Shown here: positions 30,892 to 39,650 of the stretch, piece after piece | How the letters are laid out: every line of letters starts with the position of its first letter | Numbering within the stretch: the stretch's first letter is position 1 | Virus record (IMG/VR): IMGVR_UViG_3300045242_000123 | Span: 1 to 46,157 of that record | Direction: 5' to 3' (one strand) | Length of the DNA: 46,157 nt | Origin: a virus | Program-made: the position numbers and the translations under genes | The notes under the pieces: model-generated | The model's input: only the letters and a program-made list of their open reading frames with translations | The model's database searches: none | Told to the model about the DNA's origin: nothing

Positions 30892-31263
30892 TTACAAGTA
30901 GTATGTAATCGAAACGTCGAACACCGCCGTAGCCGGAGCCACGATCTTGAGGCCTGTAAACTGCAACGAGGCGTCTTTGGTGTAACCTGAGCTAATGATT
31001 GTCCCAAGCGCCGTTGAGGCTGCCTGAAACTTAACATTGCCCGCCGTGTCGGTAATCTGGATAGGGTTAGTCCCTACCGTCGAGATCGCGACAACAACGC
31101 TGGCCACGTATGCCGTTGAGGCTGTGACCACAGTTGTTCCTGCGGTGGCGCTGATATGCACCGTGTAATGCCGCACGTAGGTCTGCGCCTGTGCAGGCGT
31201 AGAGAACTGAGCGACACAGCACAGGCACAAAATCGCGCCAATGAACTTGATTGCTTTTGTCAT
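30892..31263 (-). CDS. Beta-rich protein with signal peptide, 123 aa
   Basis: N-terminus MTKAIKFIGAILCLCCVAQF, then STPAQAQTY: n-, h- and c-regions with a likely cleavage after AQA (residue 26). The mature part is Thr/Val/Ala-rich and strand-forming. An export signal in the middle of the capsid operon is unusual; the protein may act in the periplasm, or the hydrophobic part may be a membrane anchor in the virion. Confidence 0.6.
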   Translation of the reverse strand: MTKAIKFIGAILCLCCVAQFSTPAQAQTYVRHYTVHISATAGTTVVTASTAYVASVVVAISTVGTNPIQITDTAGNVKFQAASTALGTIISSGYTKDASLQFTGLKIVAPATAVFDVSITYYL

Positions 31264-31278
31264 TCTGGGGGTCTTTCT

Positions 31279-31533
31279 TTAGTAATCTGAGTTTGGATCG
31301 AGCTTGTCTCTTAGATTGCTCCCATCATCGGTATCGCTGCCTTTGTCATCCATCGAGTTATCGACTTTGACGTAGGCGTTGTCGCCGCTGATGCTTGCGA
31401 CGGTTCCATGCAGGTCAACTTGGTCGCCGACCTCCGGTGGTTGTCCGTCAAGGCTAAGGGAATCCAGGGTGACGCAGACTTGTGCGCCTGCGTCACCGCT
31501 GGGTTGATTGTCCGATTGAATCGAACTATCCAT
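31279..31533 (-). CDS. Small acidic capsid-associated protein, 84 aa
   Basis: Acidic, Asp/Ser-rich ends with a small beta core (VGDQVDLHGTVASISGDNAY). Directly downstream of the major capsid gene; a decoration or capsid-accessory role is likely by position and size. Confidence 0.55.
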   Translation of the reverse strand: MDSSIQSDNQPSGDAGAQVCVTLDSLSLDGQPPEVGDQVDLHGTVASISGDNAYVKVDNSMDDKGSDTDDGSNLRDKLDPNSDY

Positions 31534-31540
31534 TCAATCC

Positions 31541-32554
31541 TTATGCGTAGGTCGTCAGTGACCGAACAATAACCGACCAGTCATCCTTCAGGGTTTTAAC
31601 CTTGAAGAATGATTTCCAACCAACCGATGTGAACTGGTTGAGTGGGTCAGTCTTGTCGCCTTTAGCAAGCACTTGCAAGCTAGGCCGCGTGATATTCTGC
31701 GAGGCAAGGTTAACCATGCCGACTGCTTCGGAGCCAGTGCAAATGGTAGCATAAATGCCGCCAGTCGAACTGAACGTGCCTTCAGCGCCGCCAGTGGCTT
31801 CACGCCAAGGCTGAGTCGCTTCGACAAGCTTCATCCCATACCATGAGCCGAACTCGCCATTGAACAGGCCGTCATTGTTGCCACGGACACCTGCGTCCTG
31901 GAACAATTTATCCTGACGAATGTCGTAACCAGGCTGAGGAGCTACGATTGCCACGTAGTCAGTTCCGCCTTTGGTTCCTGCCGGGGTATGCGTATTGGCC
32001 GTAGCCTTTGGCGCACGGGCAGCCGTCAAGCGCGTAAACGCTTTCAGGAGGTCAGTGATAGCAAGCTTACCGTCAGTCGTGGACAGGGCCGCTAGGGTCG
32101 TCCAGTCGGCTGCGCCGCCTGCATATTGTTTGTTGGTCGCGTTAACTCCGCTCTGATACTCAGTCGTAACTGCGAAATCGTAGTAGAGGGAAGCATTCTG
32201 GCCCATCCATGTCGAAACCAGTTGAAGGGTATCGAACAGGTTGGTTTCACCGAGAATATCGGAGATAGTTGTTTTCTGACCGACTTGCGTGCAGGTCGCG
32301 TCAACAAACGTGAGCGAGTAATCGCTGTCGCTTGAAATCGCGGTTCCTTCTGTCAATGCCGATACAGTCGAGCGATCTGGGGCCATGGGCCGCGTGAATC
32401 GCACTGTCAATGCACCCATTCCTGGGGGCAAATTCCTCGTTTGGGGGAACTGGGACATTACCAGCTTCTGAAGAACTGCGGTAAGCAGTTTCTTGTCGAA
32501 GTACTTCTGGTATTCGCCCGATAACCCACCTGAAGAGGTAAGTAATTGTGCCAT
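31541..32554 (-). CDS. Major capsid protein, N4-gp56 family, 337 aa
   Basis: HK97-fold-type coat protein. Starts MAQLLTSSGGLSGEYQKYFD; then LPPGMGALTVRFTRPMAPDR, the SALTEGTAISSD segment and VGQKTTISDILGETNLFDTL, and a late DYVAIVAPQPGYDIRQDKLF, matching the order in N4-gp56-like major capsid proteins. Length is normal for the family. Preceded by the scaffold gene. Confidence 0.8.
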   Translation of the reverse strand: MAQLLTSSGGLSGEYQKYFDKKLLTAVLQKLVMSQFPQTRNLPPGMGALTVRFTRPMAPDRSTVSALTEGTAISSDSDYSLTFVDATCTQVGQKTTISDILGETNLFDTLQLVSTWMGQNASLYYDFAVTTEYQSGVNATNKQYAGGAADWTTLAALSTTDGKLAITDLLKAFTRLTAARAPKATANTHTPAGTKGGTDYVAIVAPQPGYDIRQDKLFQDAGVRGNNDGLFNGEFGSWYGMKLVEATQPWREATGGAEGTFSSTGGIYATICTGSEAVGMVNLASQNITRPSLQVLAKGDKTDPLNQFTSVGWKSFFKVKTLKDDWSVIVRSLTTYA

Positions 32555-32576
32555 TTAAGTTGTTTCTTCTTTCTTG

Positions 32577-33584
32577 CTATGCGTAAGCGAGGCGGTCTGA
32601 GTCGAGTTGTCGTCTCAGTTGTTCGCCTTGTTCATCTGTTGGTAAGTCACTGATGTTCCTTTCGGAGCGCGGCGTCGGGCCGCTACCAGTGATTGATGTT
32701 CGCTGTTGCAATTCTTTGAGTTGTTTTTCTAAAGAAGCTTTCTCCTCCTTCAGCTTGGAAGCTTCAGCAGCTAACCGCAGGGCTTTCAGATGCTCGTAGG
32801 CGTCCTTGAATCCGTCTGGATACTCTCTCAACACCGGCTTGGCGTTGAGTAGCTGCATCATCTGTTGGCCGATTTCGCTGTTGACGTCCATCAGTTCGGG
32901 GGCTTCCTTGAATACCTCTTTGCAGTTGGTGTCCCATGACTGCTGCTGGGCTTGGTAACCTTTCTGGTATTCTTCCTTTTGCTCCGCGAAATATGATTCC
33001 TGCGCGGCTTGCCTTGCTTTGCGGGCAAGGTCGAAGTTCTTCTGGGCGGATTCTGAGTCGCCTTCGTTAAGCGCCTTCATGGCCGTGGCTTCAAACTCGT
33101 CAACGGCTGCTGCCAGATGTTGCGAGCTAAAGCGTGGGCCTTGAGCTTTCTGCTTGGCCTGATTCTGCTGGACAAGCTGCTGTTGCAACTGTTCCAGTTG
33201 CTGTTGCATTCTTGCCTGCCATTTCAGTTTGCCTTCATCGAGCTTTTTCCAGGTCTCGTTCTGGCGTCTTTCGGCTGCTTCAAGTTCCTTCTTGCGCTTT
33301 TGATAGCTACTTTCGGGTTTCTGATCTTCTGCCGACGCTTCCAAGCTGTCGGACTTGTCTGCTTCTGTCTTTGGTTCCGCATCAGCCGCACGTTGCTGAT
33401 CTTTTTGCGTGCTATCCTCTGGCTTGTCGGCTTTAGGTTCTTCGGCTTGCGAATCTGGGGTTATTACGCCGTAATCGGCTTTTACCGCTTGTTCGCGTAA
33501 CCTGGCGCCTTCTGCGTCTGGCTCAGGGGATGAATCCACCATTGCTGGCAGGGATTCGGCGGAAACGATGTTTCCTTCGTTCAT
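32577..33584 (-). CDS. Scaffolding protein, 335 aa
   Basis: Highly charged, Glu/Lys/Gln-rich protein with extended coiled coil (QQQLEQLQQQLVQQNQAKQK) and a disordered acidic N-terminus. Located directly before the major capsid gene, where phages place the scaffold. Expected to guide procapsid assembly and be lost from the mature head. Confidence 0.75.
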   Translation of the reverse strand: MNEGNIVSAESLPAMVDSSPEPDAEGARLREQAVKADYGVITPDSQAEEPKADKPEDSTQKDQQRAADAEPKTEADKSDSLEASAEDQKPESSYQKRKKELEAAERRQNETWKKLDEGKLKWQARMQQQLEQLQQQLVQQNQAKQKAQGPRFSSQHLAAAVDEFEATAMKALNEGDSESAQKNFDLARKARQAAQESYFAEQKEEYQKGYQAQQQSWDTNCKEVFKEAPELMDVNSEIGQQMMQLLNAKPVLREYPDGFKDAYEHLKALRLAAEASKLKEEKASLEKQLKELQQRTSITGSGPTPRSERNISDLPTDEQGEQLRRQLDSDRLAYA

Positions 33585-33620
33585 GTGTTCTGGGGAGAAC
33601 AGGTCTGCTGTAATGCGGAA

Positions 33621-33956
33621 CTAAAGTATTGCCTGTTCGTCAGTCTCTAGTTCCGAGGGTGCTGAATGCGCTTCAGCAGGCGATAAATGTTTTTCGATTA
33701 CCTGAATGGCAATCATCAGGCCGTTAGCCTTGCCGCGTTCGTAGTCGCCGTTGCTTACGTCATTGCACGCCCGCATGGCCATAGCGAACATGGCATTGCG
33801 AAGGCGAAGCAGCAGGCGTTGGCCGGTATCTTGATGGAAAAAGCTTGTGGCTACCTGAGTGTTGCCGTCTGTCCAGAAGTTAGCTTTGTCGGCAATGTCA
33901 AAGTATTGCTGCGACTCTTTGGCGAGTTTGTAGGCGGCGAGTAAGCGTTTAATCAT
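33621..33956 (-). CDS. Hypothetical protein, 111 aa
   Basis: Starts MIKRLLAAYKLAKESQQYFD; helical with FAMAMRACNDVSNGDYERGK. Not recognised. Start overlaps the stop of the 38-aa gene upstream (ATGA). Confidence 0.65.
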   Translation of the reverse strand: MIKRLLAAYKLAKESQQYFDIADKANFWTDGNTQVATSFFHQDTGQRLLLRLRNAMFAMAMRACNDVSNGDYERGKANGLMIAIQVIEKHLSPAEAHSAPSELETDEQAIL

Positions 33957-34069
33957 TCCTTGCGGTATTTCTTCAGGCGAAGTTCCTCTTTGACTATCTG
34001 GCGTATCTCGGCCAGTAGTTCCTTGCGAAGCTTGCGAATGGCTTCGTAGATCAGGTCAGTGGTGGTCAC
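33953..34069 (-). CDS. 38-aa helical peptide, GTG start
   Basis: GTG at 34069 overlaps the portal stop (GTGA) and its stop overlaps the next start (ATGA). Product MTTTDLIYEAIRKLRKELLA..., an amphipathic basic helix. Could be a small capsid-assembly factor or just a translational link. Confidence 0.55.
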   Translation of the reverse strand: MTTTDLIYEAIRKLRKELLAEIRQIVKEELRLKKYRKE

Positions 34070-36237
34070 GCCTTCGGCGGCATCGCTGGCCTTGCAGGCG
34101 GCTGCGGCCTGTTGGCGTCTGCTATTGCCTTGGCCGTATTTAACGACTGGCTTGGCGGTGCTACTTCCTTGGCTAATGGCGGCAATCCCATCTTGACAAG
34201 GGCGGCATTGACATCAGTCACGTCAACATGCGCCCCGGCCTTCATTAGCGAAGCCAAAGCCTGAGCAACCTGTGGAGCCGTGTTCTGCTGGCCGCCTTGC
34301 GCTGGCGCTGCTGGTGCTGGCGCTCCCATTGGCGGTGCGCCCATTGGCGGCATACCGCCGCCTGCTTGAGCACCCGCCTGCTGCATCACTCCGGGGGAAG
34401 TTGGCTGTGGCTGACCGCCGCCCTGTTGCATCAACATCATCTGGAACTGCTTCTGCATCATGTTCTGCTGCTTCTGATACATGGGCGCGTTCGGGTCGCG
34501 CTGTTGCTTGGCTCCCATGACATGCTGTTGCCTGTGGGTAAGCCATAGTTGGCCTAGCTCTGGCGTAATCGGTTCGCCTGTCTGCATCCGGCGCTGGATA
34601 AAGCCGTCGCCGGTCTGGATATGCACGGCATGATTGTCGTCAGGCTTAACCTGAATAGGATAGCCGTTCAGCATTGTGCCAAGCTCGTTGGCCTGTTTCT
34701 CGCCTTGTAATGAAGATTGTTGCTGGGTATCCTGAAATAGTCTCTTGACAAGCCTTGGCCACTTGCTGTTTTCCAGTAGCCACTTAAGGTTCTCGTCCTG
34801 GTTGACATTCGGTTTGCCGAATAGCTGCTGGTAAAGCAGTTGCGCTTCCTGCCAACGTTGGCTTACGTCCCAGTTGTCGGCGCTTCCGCTTGGCTCGATG
34901 GTGTAAGTGTCCTGCAATGCTTCGGGGGGAAGCTGTTGGGATTCGGAATCGTAAATGAATTGAAGCTGGTCGCCTGCGTACTGGCTAAGGATTGACCATG
35001 CTTGCCGGTATATCTTGGCCATTTGCGACCTGAACATGCGGGAACGCAGATCATTCGACTGGCTGCTAAGGCCAATAACCGCCCTGACCTGTGTGGCCGT
35101 CTTGCTGCCGCTCTGCGGGCCTGCCAGATGTTCGCTGCTGCCAAGGTCGGGTATTGAAATGCGCGCTTCGGCCAATGCCCTGACAAACTGCATCTGTTTC
35201 TCAAAGTCGAGAGGCGCATCTGGGTTTACGTTCGGCTTAATTCCCGGCGGCAAGACGCTGCCGGGGCTTGTGTCAATGTTGCGGGTGTTTCCGGGTGTAA
35301 GGCTGTCGTTGCTGTAAGTTGGCTGTCCGTGGTAGTCGAGGTGCTGCAACTGGGAGTTCCAGTTTTTGCACAGCATGAGTTCGTGCTGTAGGACAATGGC
35401 CGGGATTCCCCTTGAGGAATACCATCCCTTTTGGGTGGAGTCGAAGCGCAACCCGACAAACGGCAACTGGCCATGTGCGAAGGGTAGCCCCATTGGTTCA
35501 CGGATGGGCGTGTCCGGGCCGAGGATTGGCGAGATGGTTTCAATCTGCCATTTGTCGTTCTCTCTTGTATAGACTTCCCATAGGACGATTTGAGACTTTT
35601 CGGGCGCATACGTTAGTCCTTCTCTCTGGTAGCGGTCTTGTTCTTTGGTGTTGGACACCATGCCTTCGCCTTGGCCCCGACCAGAGATTGAGTCTATGTC
35701 GGCGTAGGTGTAGTTTGGGTTACGCTTGTATTCAGACTTGGAAATGACTAGAACGTGAACCAGCCAGTCGGCGTCTTGCAGTTCTTCTGTCCACGGCGGG
35801 ACAATAACGTAAAGCGGGTCAACGGCGTCGAACGCGACCTGGGATTTCTTGGGATTCCAGTAGGTTTTGATCGGGCAGATGCCGTCCTCAAGGTGCGTAT
35901 CAATGCCAACCATAATGGCAGGCTCAAAGTTACTTCTCTGCTTAATCTGGGAGTCAAACCATTGCTCTGCCATCGCGGTGTTTTCACGGGCTTGAGCGTT
36001 TCGGCTGACAAATGTGGCTATTCGCTCCTCTGGAAAGATTTGCTGGGCGTAGAATGGCTTTAGCTTCTCGATTAGCTCATCGGCCAGAGCGTAATGAGTG
36101 TCAGGCGCACCTGGATAGGGTCTTTTGGTGCGACGGATGCCGGTAAAGCGTAGTTTCCCCCACTTGGCGTTGTCCGTTTCCCATGAGGTGCGGTTTTTAA
36201 GCGCGTCAAGGACTTCCGTGTAAGTATCTTTGTCCAT
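34066..36237 (-). CDS. Portal protein, 723 aa
   Basis: Large portal of the podovirus type. The N-terminal core has alternating helices and strands (FAHGQLPFVGLRFDSTQKGW, AIVLQHELMLCKNWNSQLQH), a stem-like middle, and a Gln/Pro/Gly-rich C-terminal tail from about residue 580 (GGMPPMGAPPMGAPAPAAPA). Expected to form the ring through which DNA enters and leaves the head. It follows the large terminase gene (TAATG overlap), the standard order. Confidence 0.8.
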   Translation of the reverse strand: MDKDTYTEVLDALKNRTSWETDNAKWGKLRFTGIRRTKRPYPGAPDTHYALADELIEKLKPFYAQQIFPEERIATFVSRNAQARENTAMAEQWFDSQIKQRSNFEPAIMVGIDTHLEDGICPIKTYWNPKKSQVAFDAVDPLYVIVPPWTEELQDADWLVHVLVISKSEYKRNPNYTYADIDSISGRGQGEGMVSNTKEQDRYQREGLTYAPEKSQIVLWEVYTRENDKWQIETISPILGPDTPIREPMGLPFAHGQLPFVGLRFDSTQKGWYSSRGIPAIVLQHELMLCKNWNSQLQHLDYHGQPTYSNDSLTPGNTRNIDTSPGSVLPPGIKPNVNPDAPLDFEKQMQFVRALAEARISIPDLGSSEHLAGPQSGSKTATQVRAVIGLSSQSNDLRSRMFRSQMAKIYRQAWSILSQYAGDQLQFIYDSESQQLPPEALQDTYTIEPSGSADNWDVSQRWQEAQLLYQQLFGKPNVNQDENLKWLLENSKWPRLVKRLFQDTQQQSSLQGEKQANELGTMLNGYPIQVKPDDNHAVHIQTGDGFIQRRMQTGEPITPELGQLWLTHRQQHVMGAKQQRDPNAPMYQKQQNMMQKQFQMMLMQQGGGQPQPTSPGVMQQAGAQAGGGMPPMGAPPMGAPAPAAPAQGGQQNTAPQVAQALASLMKAGAHVDVTDVNAALVKMGLPPLAKEVAPPSQSLNTAKAIADANRPQPPARPAMPPKA

Positions 36238-37619
36238 TACAATCCTACCGAGATACCGCCGAGTTCTTTGTCTCTGTTAAATTGCTCAATAGAGTCGAAA
36301 AACGAGTGCCTTGACTTCATCATGCTGTTATCAACAGCGCTCATCGCCCCAAACAGGGCATCCACGCGGTCAGGCGATTCAATTCCGTTCTTTTCCATGC
36401 GATATTTTTCTTCAAGGCCAAGGCGGCCATCGACCGTGAACTCTTTCTTGCGGGTAACTAGCTGCTCAAAGAGAATGTCGTCCCTTGGTATGATTACCTC
36501 GCGGTTAATGATCTTTTGCGCCCCTGTTAGCCATGCAAAGGCCGACCAGCTTTTGTATTGCAAGAACTTGTCCAGCCTAGCCCCAAAGTTTTGCCTGTGG
36601 ATGTTGTAGCCAGCCATTGACAGGCCGTCCAAAATGTTCTTGGCGGCTGCGTCACCTGCTACTTCATGCGCCCCAAGGTTGTTTTTACGCATCAGATAGA
36701 TGCAGCGCCCCACAATGGCGTCTTTGTCTTTCTCCCGCCATGCGTCGGCCATCTCGTACTTATTACCGTCACGCACGAAGAACACGTTTTCCGCTCTGCC
36801 CTCGGCAAAGTCGAAGAAGCCGTAGCGGAACCCTGGCGAATGTTTTGGCGGGCTGTCCCAGCAAGCCAGCACTTGCTCGCGGGTAAGCACGTAATGGTCT
36901 TTGTCATCGCTCTCCATGAACTCGCCGTATAGAGTCGAGCGAGTGACAGGGTGAGTCTCGCCATAGGTGGCTAGAACGTGGTTAATGCGCTCAAGCGGTA
37001 TATGCGGGCAGTCGGCCAGCCCTGCGCTTACGCATTTCCATTGCGACCTAAGCTTTGTGTGAGTTTCGTAGAACCTGCCCATCATCAGGCCGGGGGAGCT
37101 AATGAACATGAGCACGTCAGGCGTGCAGCGTCCGTCTATGGCGTCAAAGATGCCTTCGTCAACTTCCTTGGCCTCGTTCACGATCATCAGCAGCGGGCTG
37201 CCTTCCCTGCTGTGCCAGCCTTCCGCCCTACTGGCGTCATTGGTGACAAAGGCTATGGCTTCGCCGCCCTCTGGTGTTTTAAGTGAGAAATGCGGGCTTT
37301 CCACTGGCGTGGCATACCGGAACTTCTGGTAATGCTTCTTAATTGAATCCTGCGTTTGCTCGGTGATCTGCAACTGCGATTTACTGGTAATGACCACTCG
37401 CCCTTTCGGGTGCATGGTCAGCCACCAGAAAACTGCCGTTGGTATTACGTGGCTGTCCTTACCGGACCCGTTCGGAGCCGCTACGGAAATATTCTGTCGT
37501 TTGCCTCCCGGCCCTGCGCTCTCAAGCGGCAGTAAGGCTTCGGCCTGCCACGGGTATAGGTCTAGGCCAAGCATTAGCTTGGCAAAGCCTGTGGTTGTGG
37601 TGGCTAACGGGTCAGTCAT
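36237..37619 (-). CDS. terL: Terminase large subunit, 460 aa
   Basis: Packaging ATPase-nuclease. Walker A APNGSGKDS at about residues 48-56 (K54), Walker B-like LLMIVNEAKEVD at 143-154. The usual Asp of the Walker B DE pair is Asn here (N148), with E149 retained. Nuclease (RNase H-like) acidic residues are visible at GFFDFAEG (D270), EVAGDAAA (D323) and SPDRVDALFGA (D417/D420). Length is typical. Coupled to the portal gene and to a 41-aa gene upstream. Confidence 0.88.
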   Translation of the reverse strand: MTDPLATTTTGFAKLMLGLDLYPWQAEALLPLESAGPGGKRQNISVAAPNGSGKDSHVIPTAVFWWLTMHPKGRVVITSKSQLQITEQTQDSIKKHYQKFRYATPVESPHFSLKTPEGGEAIAFVTNDASRAEGWHSREGSPLLMIVNEAKEVDEGIFDAIDGRCTPDVLMFISSPGLMMGRFYETHTKLRSQWKCVSAGLADCPHIPLERINHVLATYGETHPVTRSTLYGEFMESDDKDHYVLTREQVLACWDSPPKHSPGFRYGFFDFAEGRAENVFFVRDGNKYEMADAWREKDKDAIVGRCIYLMRKNNLGAHEVAGDAAAKNILDGLSMAGYNIHRQNFGARLDKFLQYKSWSAFAWLTGAQKIINREVIIPRDDILFEQLVTRKKEFTVDGRLGLEEKYRMEKNGIESPDRVDALFGAMSAVDNSMMKSRHSFFDSIEQFNRDKELGGISVGL

Positions 37620-37741
37620 GGACGGTATGGACAGTCGTAGCAGTAACAGTCCACTACCCTACCTTGAACTTTGATACCCGCTTCTCGGTGGAAGCGCAGT
37701 AAACAATGAATCCATAGCCTTACGCGCTTCATTCTATCCAT
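37616..37741 (-). CDS. Small Cys-rich basic protein, 41 aa
   Basis: From ATG 37741 (a longer frame to 37843 lies within the upstream gene). Product MDRMKRVRLWIHCLLRFHRE..., ending CYCYDCPYRP: four Cys near the end. Coupled by ATGA to terL. Function unknown. Confidence 0.5.
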   Translation of the reverse strand: MDRMKRVRLWIHCLLRFHREAGIKVQGRVVDCYCYDCPYRP

Positions 37742-38226
37742 TGCCAAATAACTCCTGCTTCGGCGGGAATTGAAATACCAAGCGCCTTGCATGTGTCGGG
37801 ATTCATGTCTAAACCCGCGCCATTGGTGATGTATTTCTTCCACGGCATCCTATCCTTCACCATTGCGGTTACAGTGCCGTTTACCGAAGTTACTTTTACA
37901 AGCTGATGTTTGGCGGCTAAAGTGCTGCCGAACCTTGCTATCATGTCGTCAGGCGTAATGGCCACTATCGGCCCGCTGCCTTCTGAGCAATCGTCGCCCC
38001 AGCAGCCTATTCCGTTGTCGCCTACCCTAAAGCATTCATGGTCAGAATGGCCGTCAATCTTGCAGAGCTTGAACGCCCGCACATCGGCAGGGTCAGCGAA
38101 TGACGTGCCCTTGACGGCGTGCTGGCCGTTCTCAAGGGCAGCCGCTATGGCTCGCCTTGTGTCCGGGCCTTCCATGCCGTCCACTTCTACGCCGAGAAGT
38201 GTCTGTAAATCTCTTATGACGCTCAA
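37729..38226 (-). CDS. Peptidoglycan-binding plus RlpA-like (double-psi barrel) protein, 165 aa
   Basis: N-terminus VIRDLQTLLGVEVDGMEGPD with TRRAIAAA resembles a peptidoglycan-binding domain. The C-terminal half has VKVTSVNGTVTAMVKDRMPW and NGAGLDMNPDTCKALGIS, the D-R...(I/L)D-(L/M)-(S/N)-P pattern of RlpA-like double-psi beta barrels. A candidate cell-wall enzyme or wall-binding lysis factor; it is the nearest thing to an endolysin in the window. TTG start at 38226 overlaps the upstream stop (TTGA). Confidence 0.6.
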   Translation of the reverse strand: MSVIRDLQTLLGVEVDGMEGPDTRRAIAAALENGQHAVKGTSFADPADVRAFKLCKIDGHSDHECFRVGDNGIGCWGDDCSEGSGPIVAITPDDMIARFGSTLAAKHQLVKVTSVNGTVTAMVKDRMPWKKYITNGAGLDMNPDTCKALGISIPAEAGVIWQWIE

Positions 38227-38375
38227 AGCACCTGCGTAATCACGTCGAGCAGCTTCAAGATCATCGGATGATCTTTGAAATGCTCTCTGAGCGCAGTTAT
38301 ATGGCTAAGCATTGACGCTTTTGCCGAAGGCTTGTCGGGGTTTTCTTCCCGCATGTAGTTCTGGGTGGTAATCAT
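38223..38375 (-). CDS. Small protein, 50 aa
   Basis: ATG 38375 overlaps the upstream stop (TGATG). Product MITTQNYMREENPDKPSAKA..., helical end (HFKDHPMILKLLDVITQVL). Function unknown. Confidence 0.6.
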   Translation of the reverse strand: MITTQNYMREENPDKPSAKASMLSHITALREHFKDHPMILKLLDVITQVL

Positions 38376-38512
38376 CAGTGCAGAATCATGCCGAGGGTGA
38401 TAAAGAACAGGCCGCCGCACAGCCAGTTAAAGCGAGGTGCGCCGAAGAAGCCGACTGCAAAGCAAATGCAGGCAAGCAGCAGGCATACGAAGTGGATGTT
38501 TAATGGGTTCAT
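38375..38512 (-). CDS. 45-aa protein with two membrane segments
   Basis: Product begins MNPLNIHFVCLLLACICFAV, then GFFGAPRFNWLCGGLFFITL: two short hydrophobic helices separated by a basic turn. Size and place next to the wall-binding protein fit a small holin or holin accessory; this is inference. Confidence 0.6.
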   Translation of the reverse strand: MNPLNIHFVCLLLACICFAVGFFGAPRFNWLCGGLFFITLGMILH

Positions 38513-38910
38513 GGTTTTAGTCTTGGTTGTTTGTTACCGTGTTCTTTGTTTTCCAATCGCTTGATGAAATTGCAGTTGTGGCAGAGGACTTGGAAGCCGG
38601 TAGGGAAGTTGTGTTTTCGTAACCAGCTTATGATTCCCGTGCCTCTTGCTAGTTTCCTGTGCGCGGCTCCGTCGCCATTAACGTGATCGAATACTAGCGC
38701 CCGTAAATCGTTGTAGCCGCACTTCTGGCAGCACCTAGATGTCGAGTATCTTGCTATTGTTTCTACGCGCTGCTGCCATCTCCGGTTAGATTCCCTGTAC
38801 TTGTGGCAACTCTTGCACTCCCACTCTAGCCCGTTTGCATCTCCGTGATTTGCCTTATAGAAGCCAGATAGAGGTAATCCGACCCTGCACTTGCCGCACC
38901 GCTTTGTCAC
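38509..38910 (-). CDS. HNH endonuclease-like protein, 133 aa
   Basis: Cys pairs C5/C8 and C32/C35 form one zinc ribbon, C61/C64 and C110/C113 another around the catalytic LVFDHVNGDGAAH (H76) and LCHNCNFIK (H111, N112) elements. Typical free-standing phage HNH protein, a possible homing nuclease. Overlaps both neighbours by 4 nt, so it is integrated into the operon rather than inserted as an independent unit. Confidence 0.8.
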   Translation of the reverse strand: MTKRCGKCRVGLPLSGFYKANHGDANGLEWECKSCHKYRESNRRWQQRVETIARYSTSRCCQKCGYNDLRALVFDHVNGDGAAHRKLARGTGIISWLRKHNFPTGFQVLCHNCNFIKRLENKEHGNKQPRLKP

Positions 38911-39650
38911 TTAAGTCTAACTTTTCTCTGCTTCCCTTCCCAGTGCTCTCCTACTACTGGCGGGGTCGGACAGATGTGGTAAACGAACGCTGACGGAAGG
39001 ATTCTCCTGTTCTGCTCAGGCCATGATGCACTAAAAATCATATCGTCGTGAGCAGCCGTGCCCAGCGAGTAAGGGTAGGGTTTCTGGCAACTAGCGTGCC
39101 ACATTTGGAAATAGCCGCACGGCAGATAGCCCCTAAGCGAGCAAACAAGCCTGTGCGCGGGCGTTCCATGATTAGGAGCAAGCAGTAATCGGTAATTATG
39201 TTGCCGTTCTGGTCTGTGTAACTTATCAATGTTCGCTTTGCCGACGACATTGAGCCTGTCGGCCCCGTAGATGGTGTTCCTATCGAGCTTGGAGTGGTTG
39301 AACAGGAGCCGGTAGAAGCTCGGAGGGAGCAGTATGTCGGAGTCCAGGTGTAGTCGCCATCCGTTGTACTGGAAGTAATCGAAGCCTGCGTTGATGGCCG
39401 CGCCTTTGTTGAAGCTGCGGCCGTTTTTGCTGAACAAGTCCGTTTGGACGCAGATTGCCCCGTAGTTCCTTGCGACCGCTTGCGTTTTTTTGTCGGCATG
39501 GGTTGTTACTACAATGTAGGTGTCGCATTCCCCGATGTTACGGGAGAGGTTGAAATCAAGTAGGTCATCAAAGCCGACACAGGTCGTGACAATCTCAAGC
39601 CTTGTGTCTTCATAGGTCGGCGTGGGAGCGCCGCCAACAAACTGACTCAT
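38907..39650 (-). CDS. GT-A-fold glycosyltransferase, 247 aa
   Basis: N-terminal Rossmann-like strand pattern (TRLEIVTTCVGF, TYIVVTTHAD), NKGAAINAGFDYFQYNG and LHLDSDILLPP with the D103-S-D105 (DxD) metal/nucleotide-sugar motif: features of family-2-like glycosyltransferases. No membrane segment. It may modify host surface glycans, phage glycoproteins or DNA; the acceptor cannot be told. ATGA overlaps on both sides. Confidence 0.75.
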   Translation of the reverse strand: MSQFVGGAPTPTYEDTRLEIVTTCVGFDDLLDFNLSRNIGECDTYIVVTTHADKKTQAVARNYGAICVQTDLFSKNGRSFNKGAAINAGFDYFQYNGWRLHLDSDILLPPSFYRLLFNHSKLDRNTIYGADRLNVVGKANIDKLHRPERQHNYRLLLAPNHGTPAHRLVCSLRGYLPCGYFQMWHASCQKPYPYSLGTAAHDDMIFSASWPEQNRRILPSAFVYHICPTPPVVGEHWEGKQRKVRLK

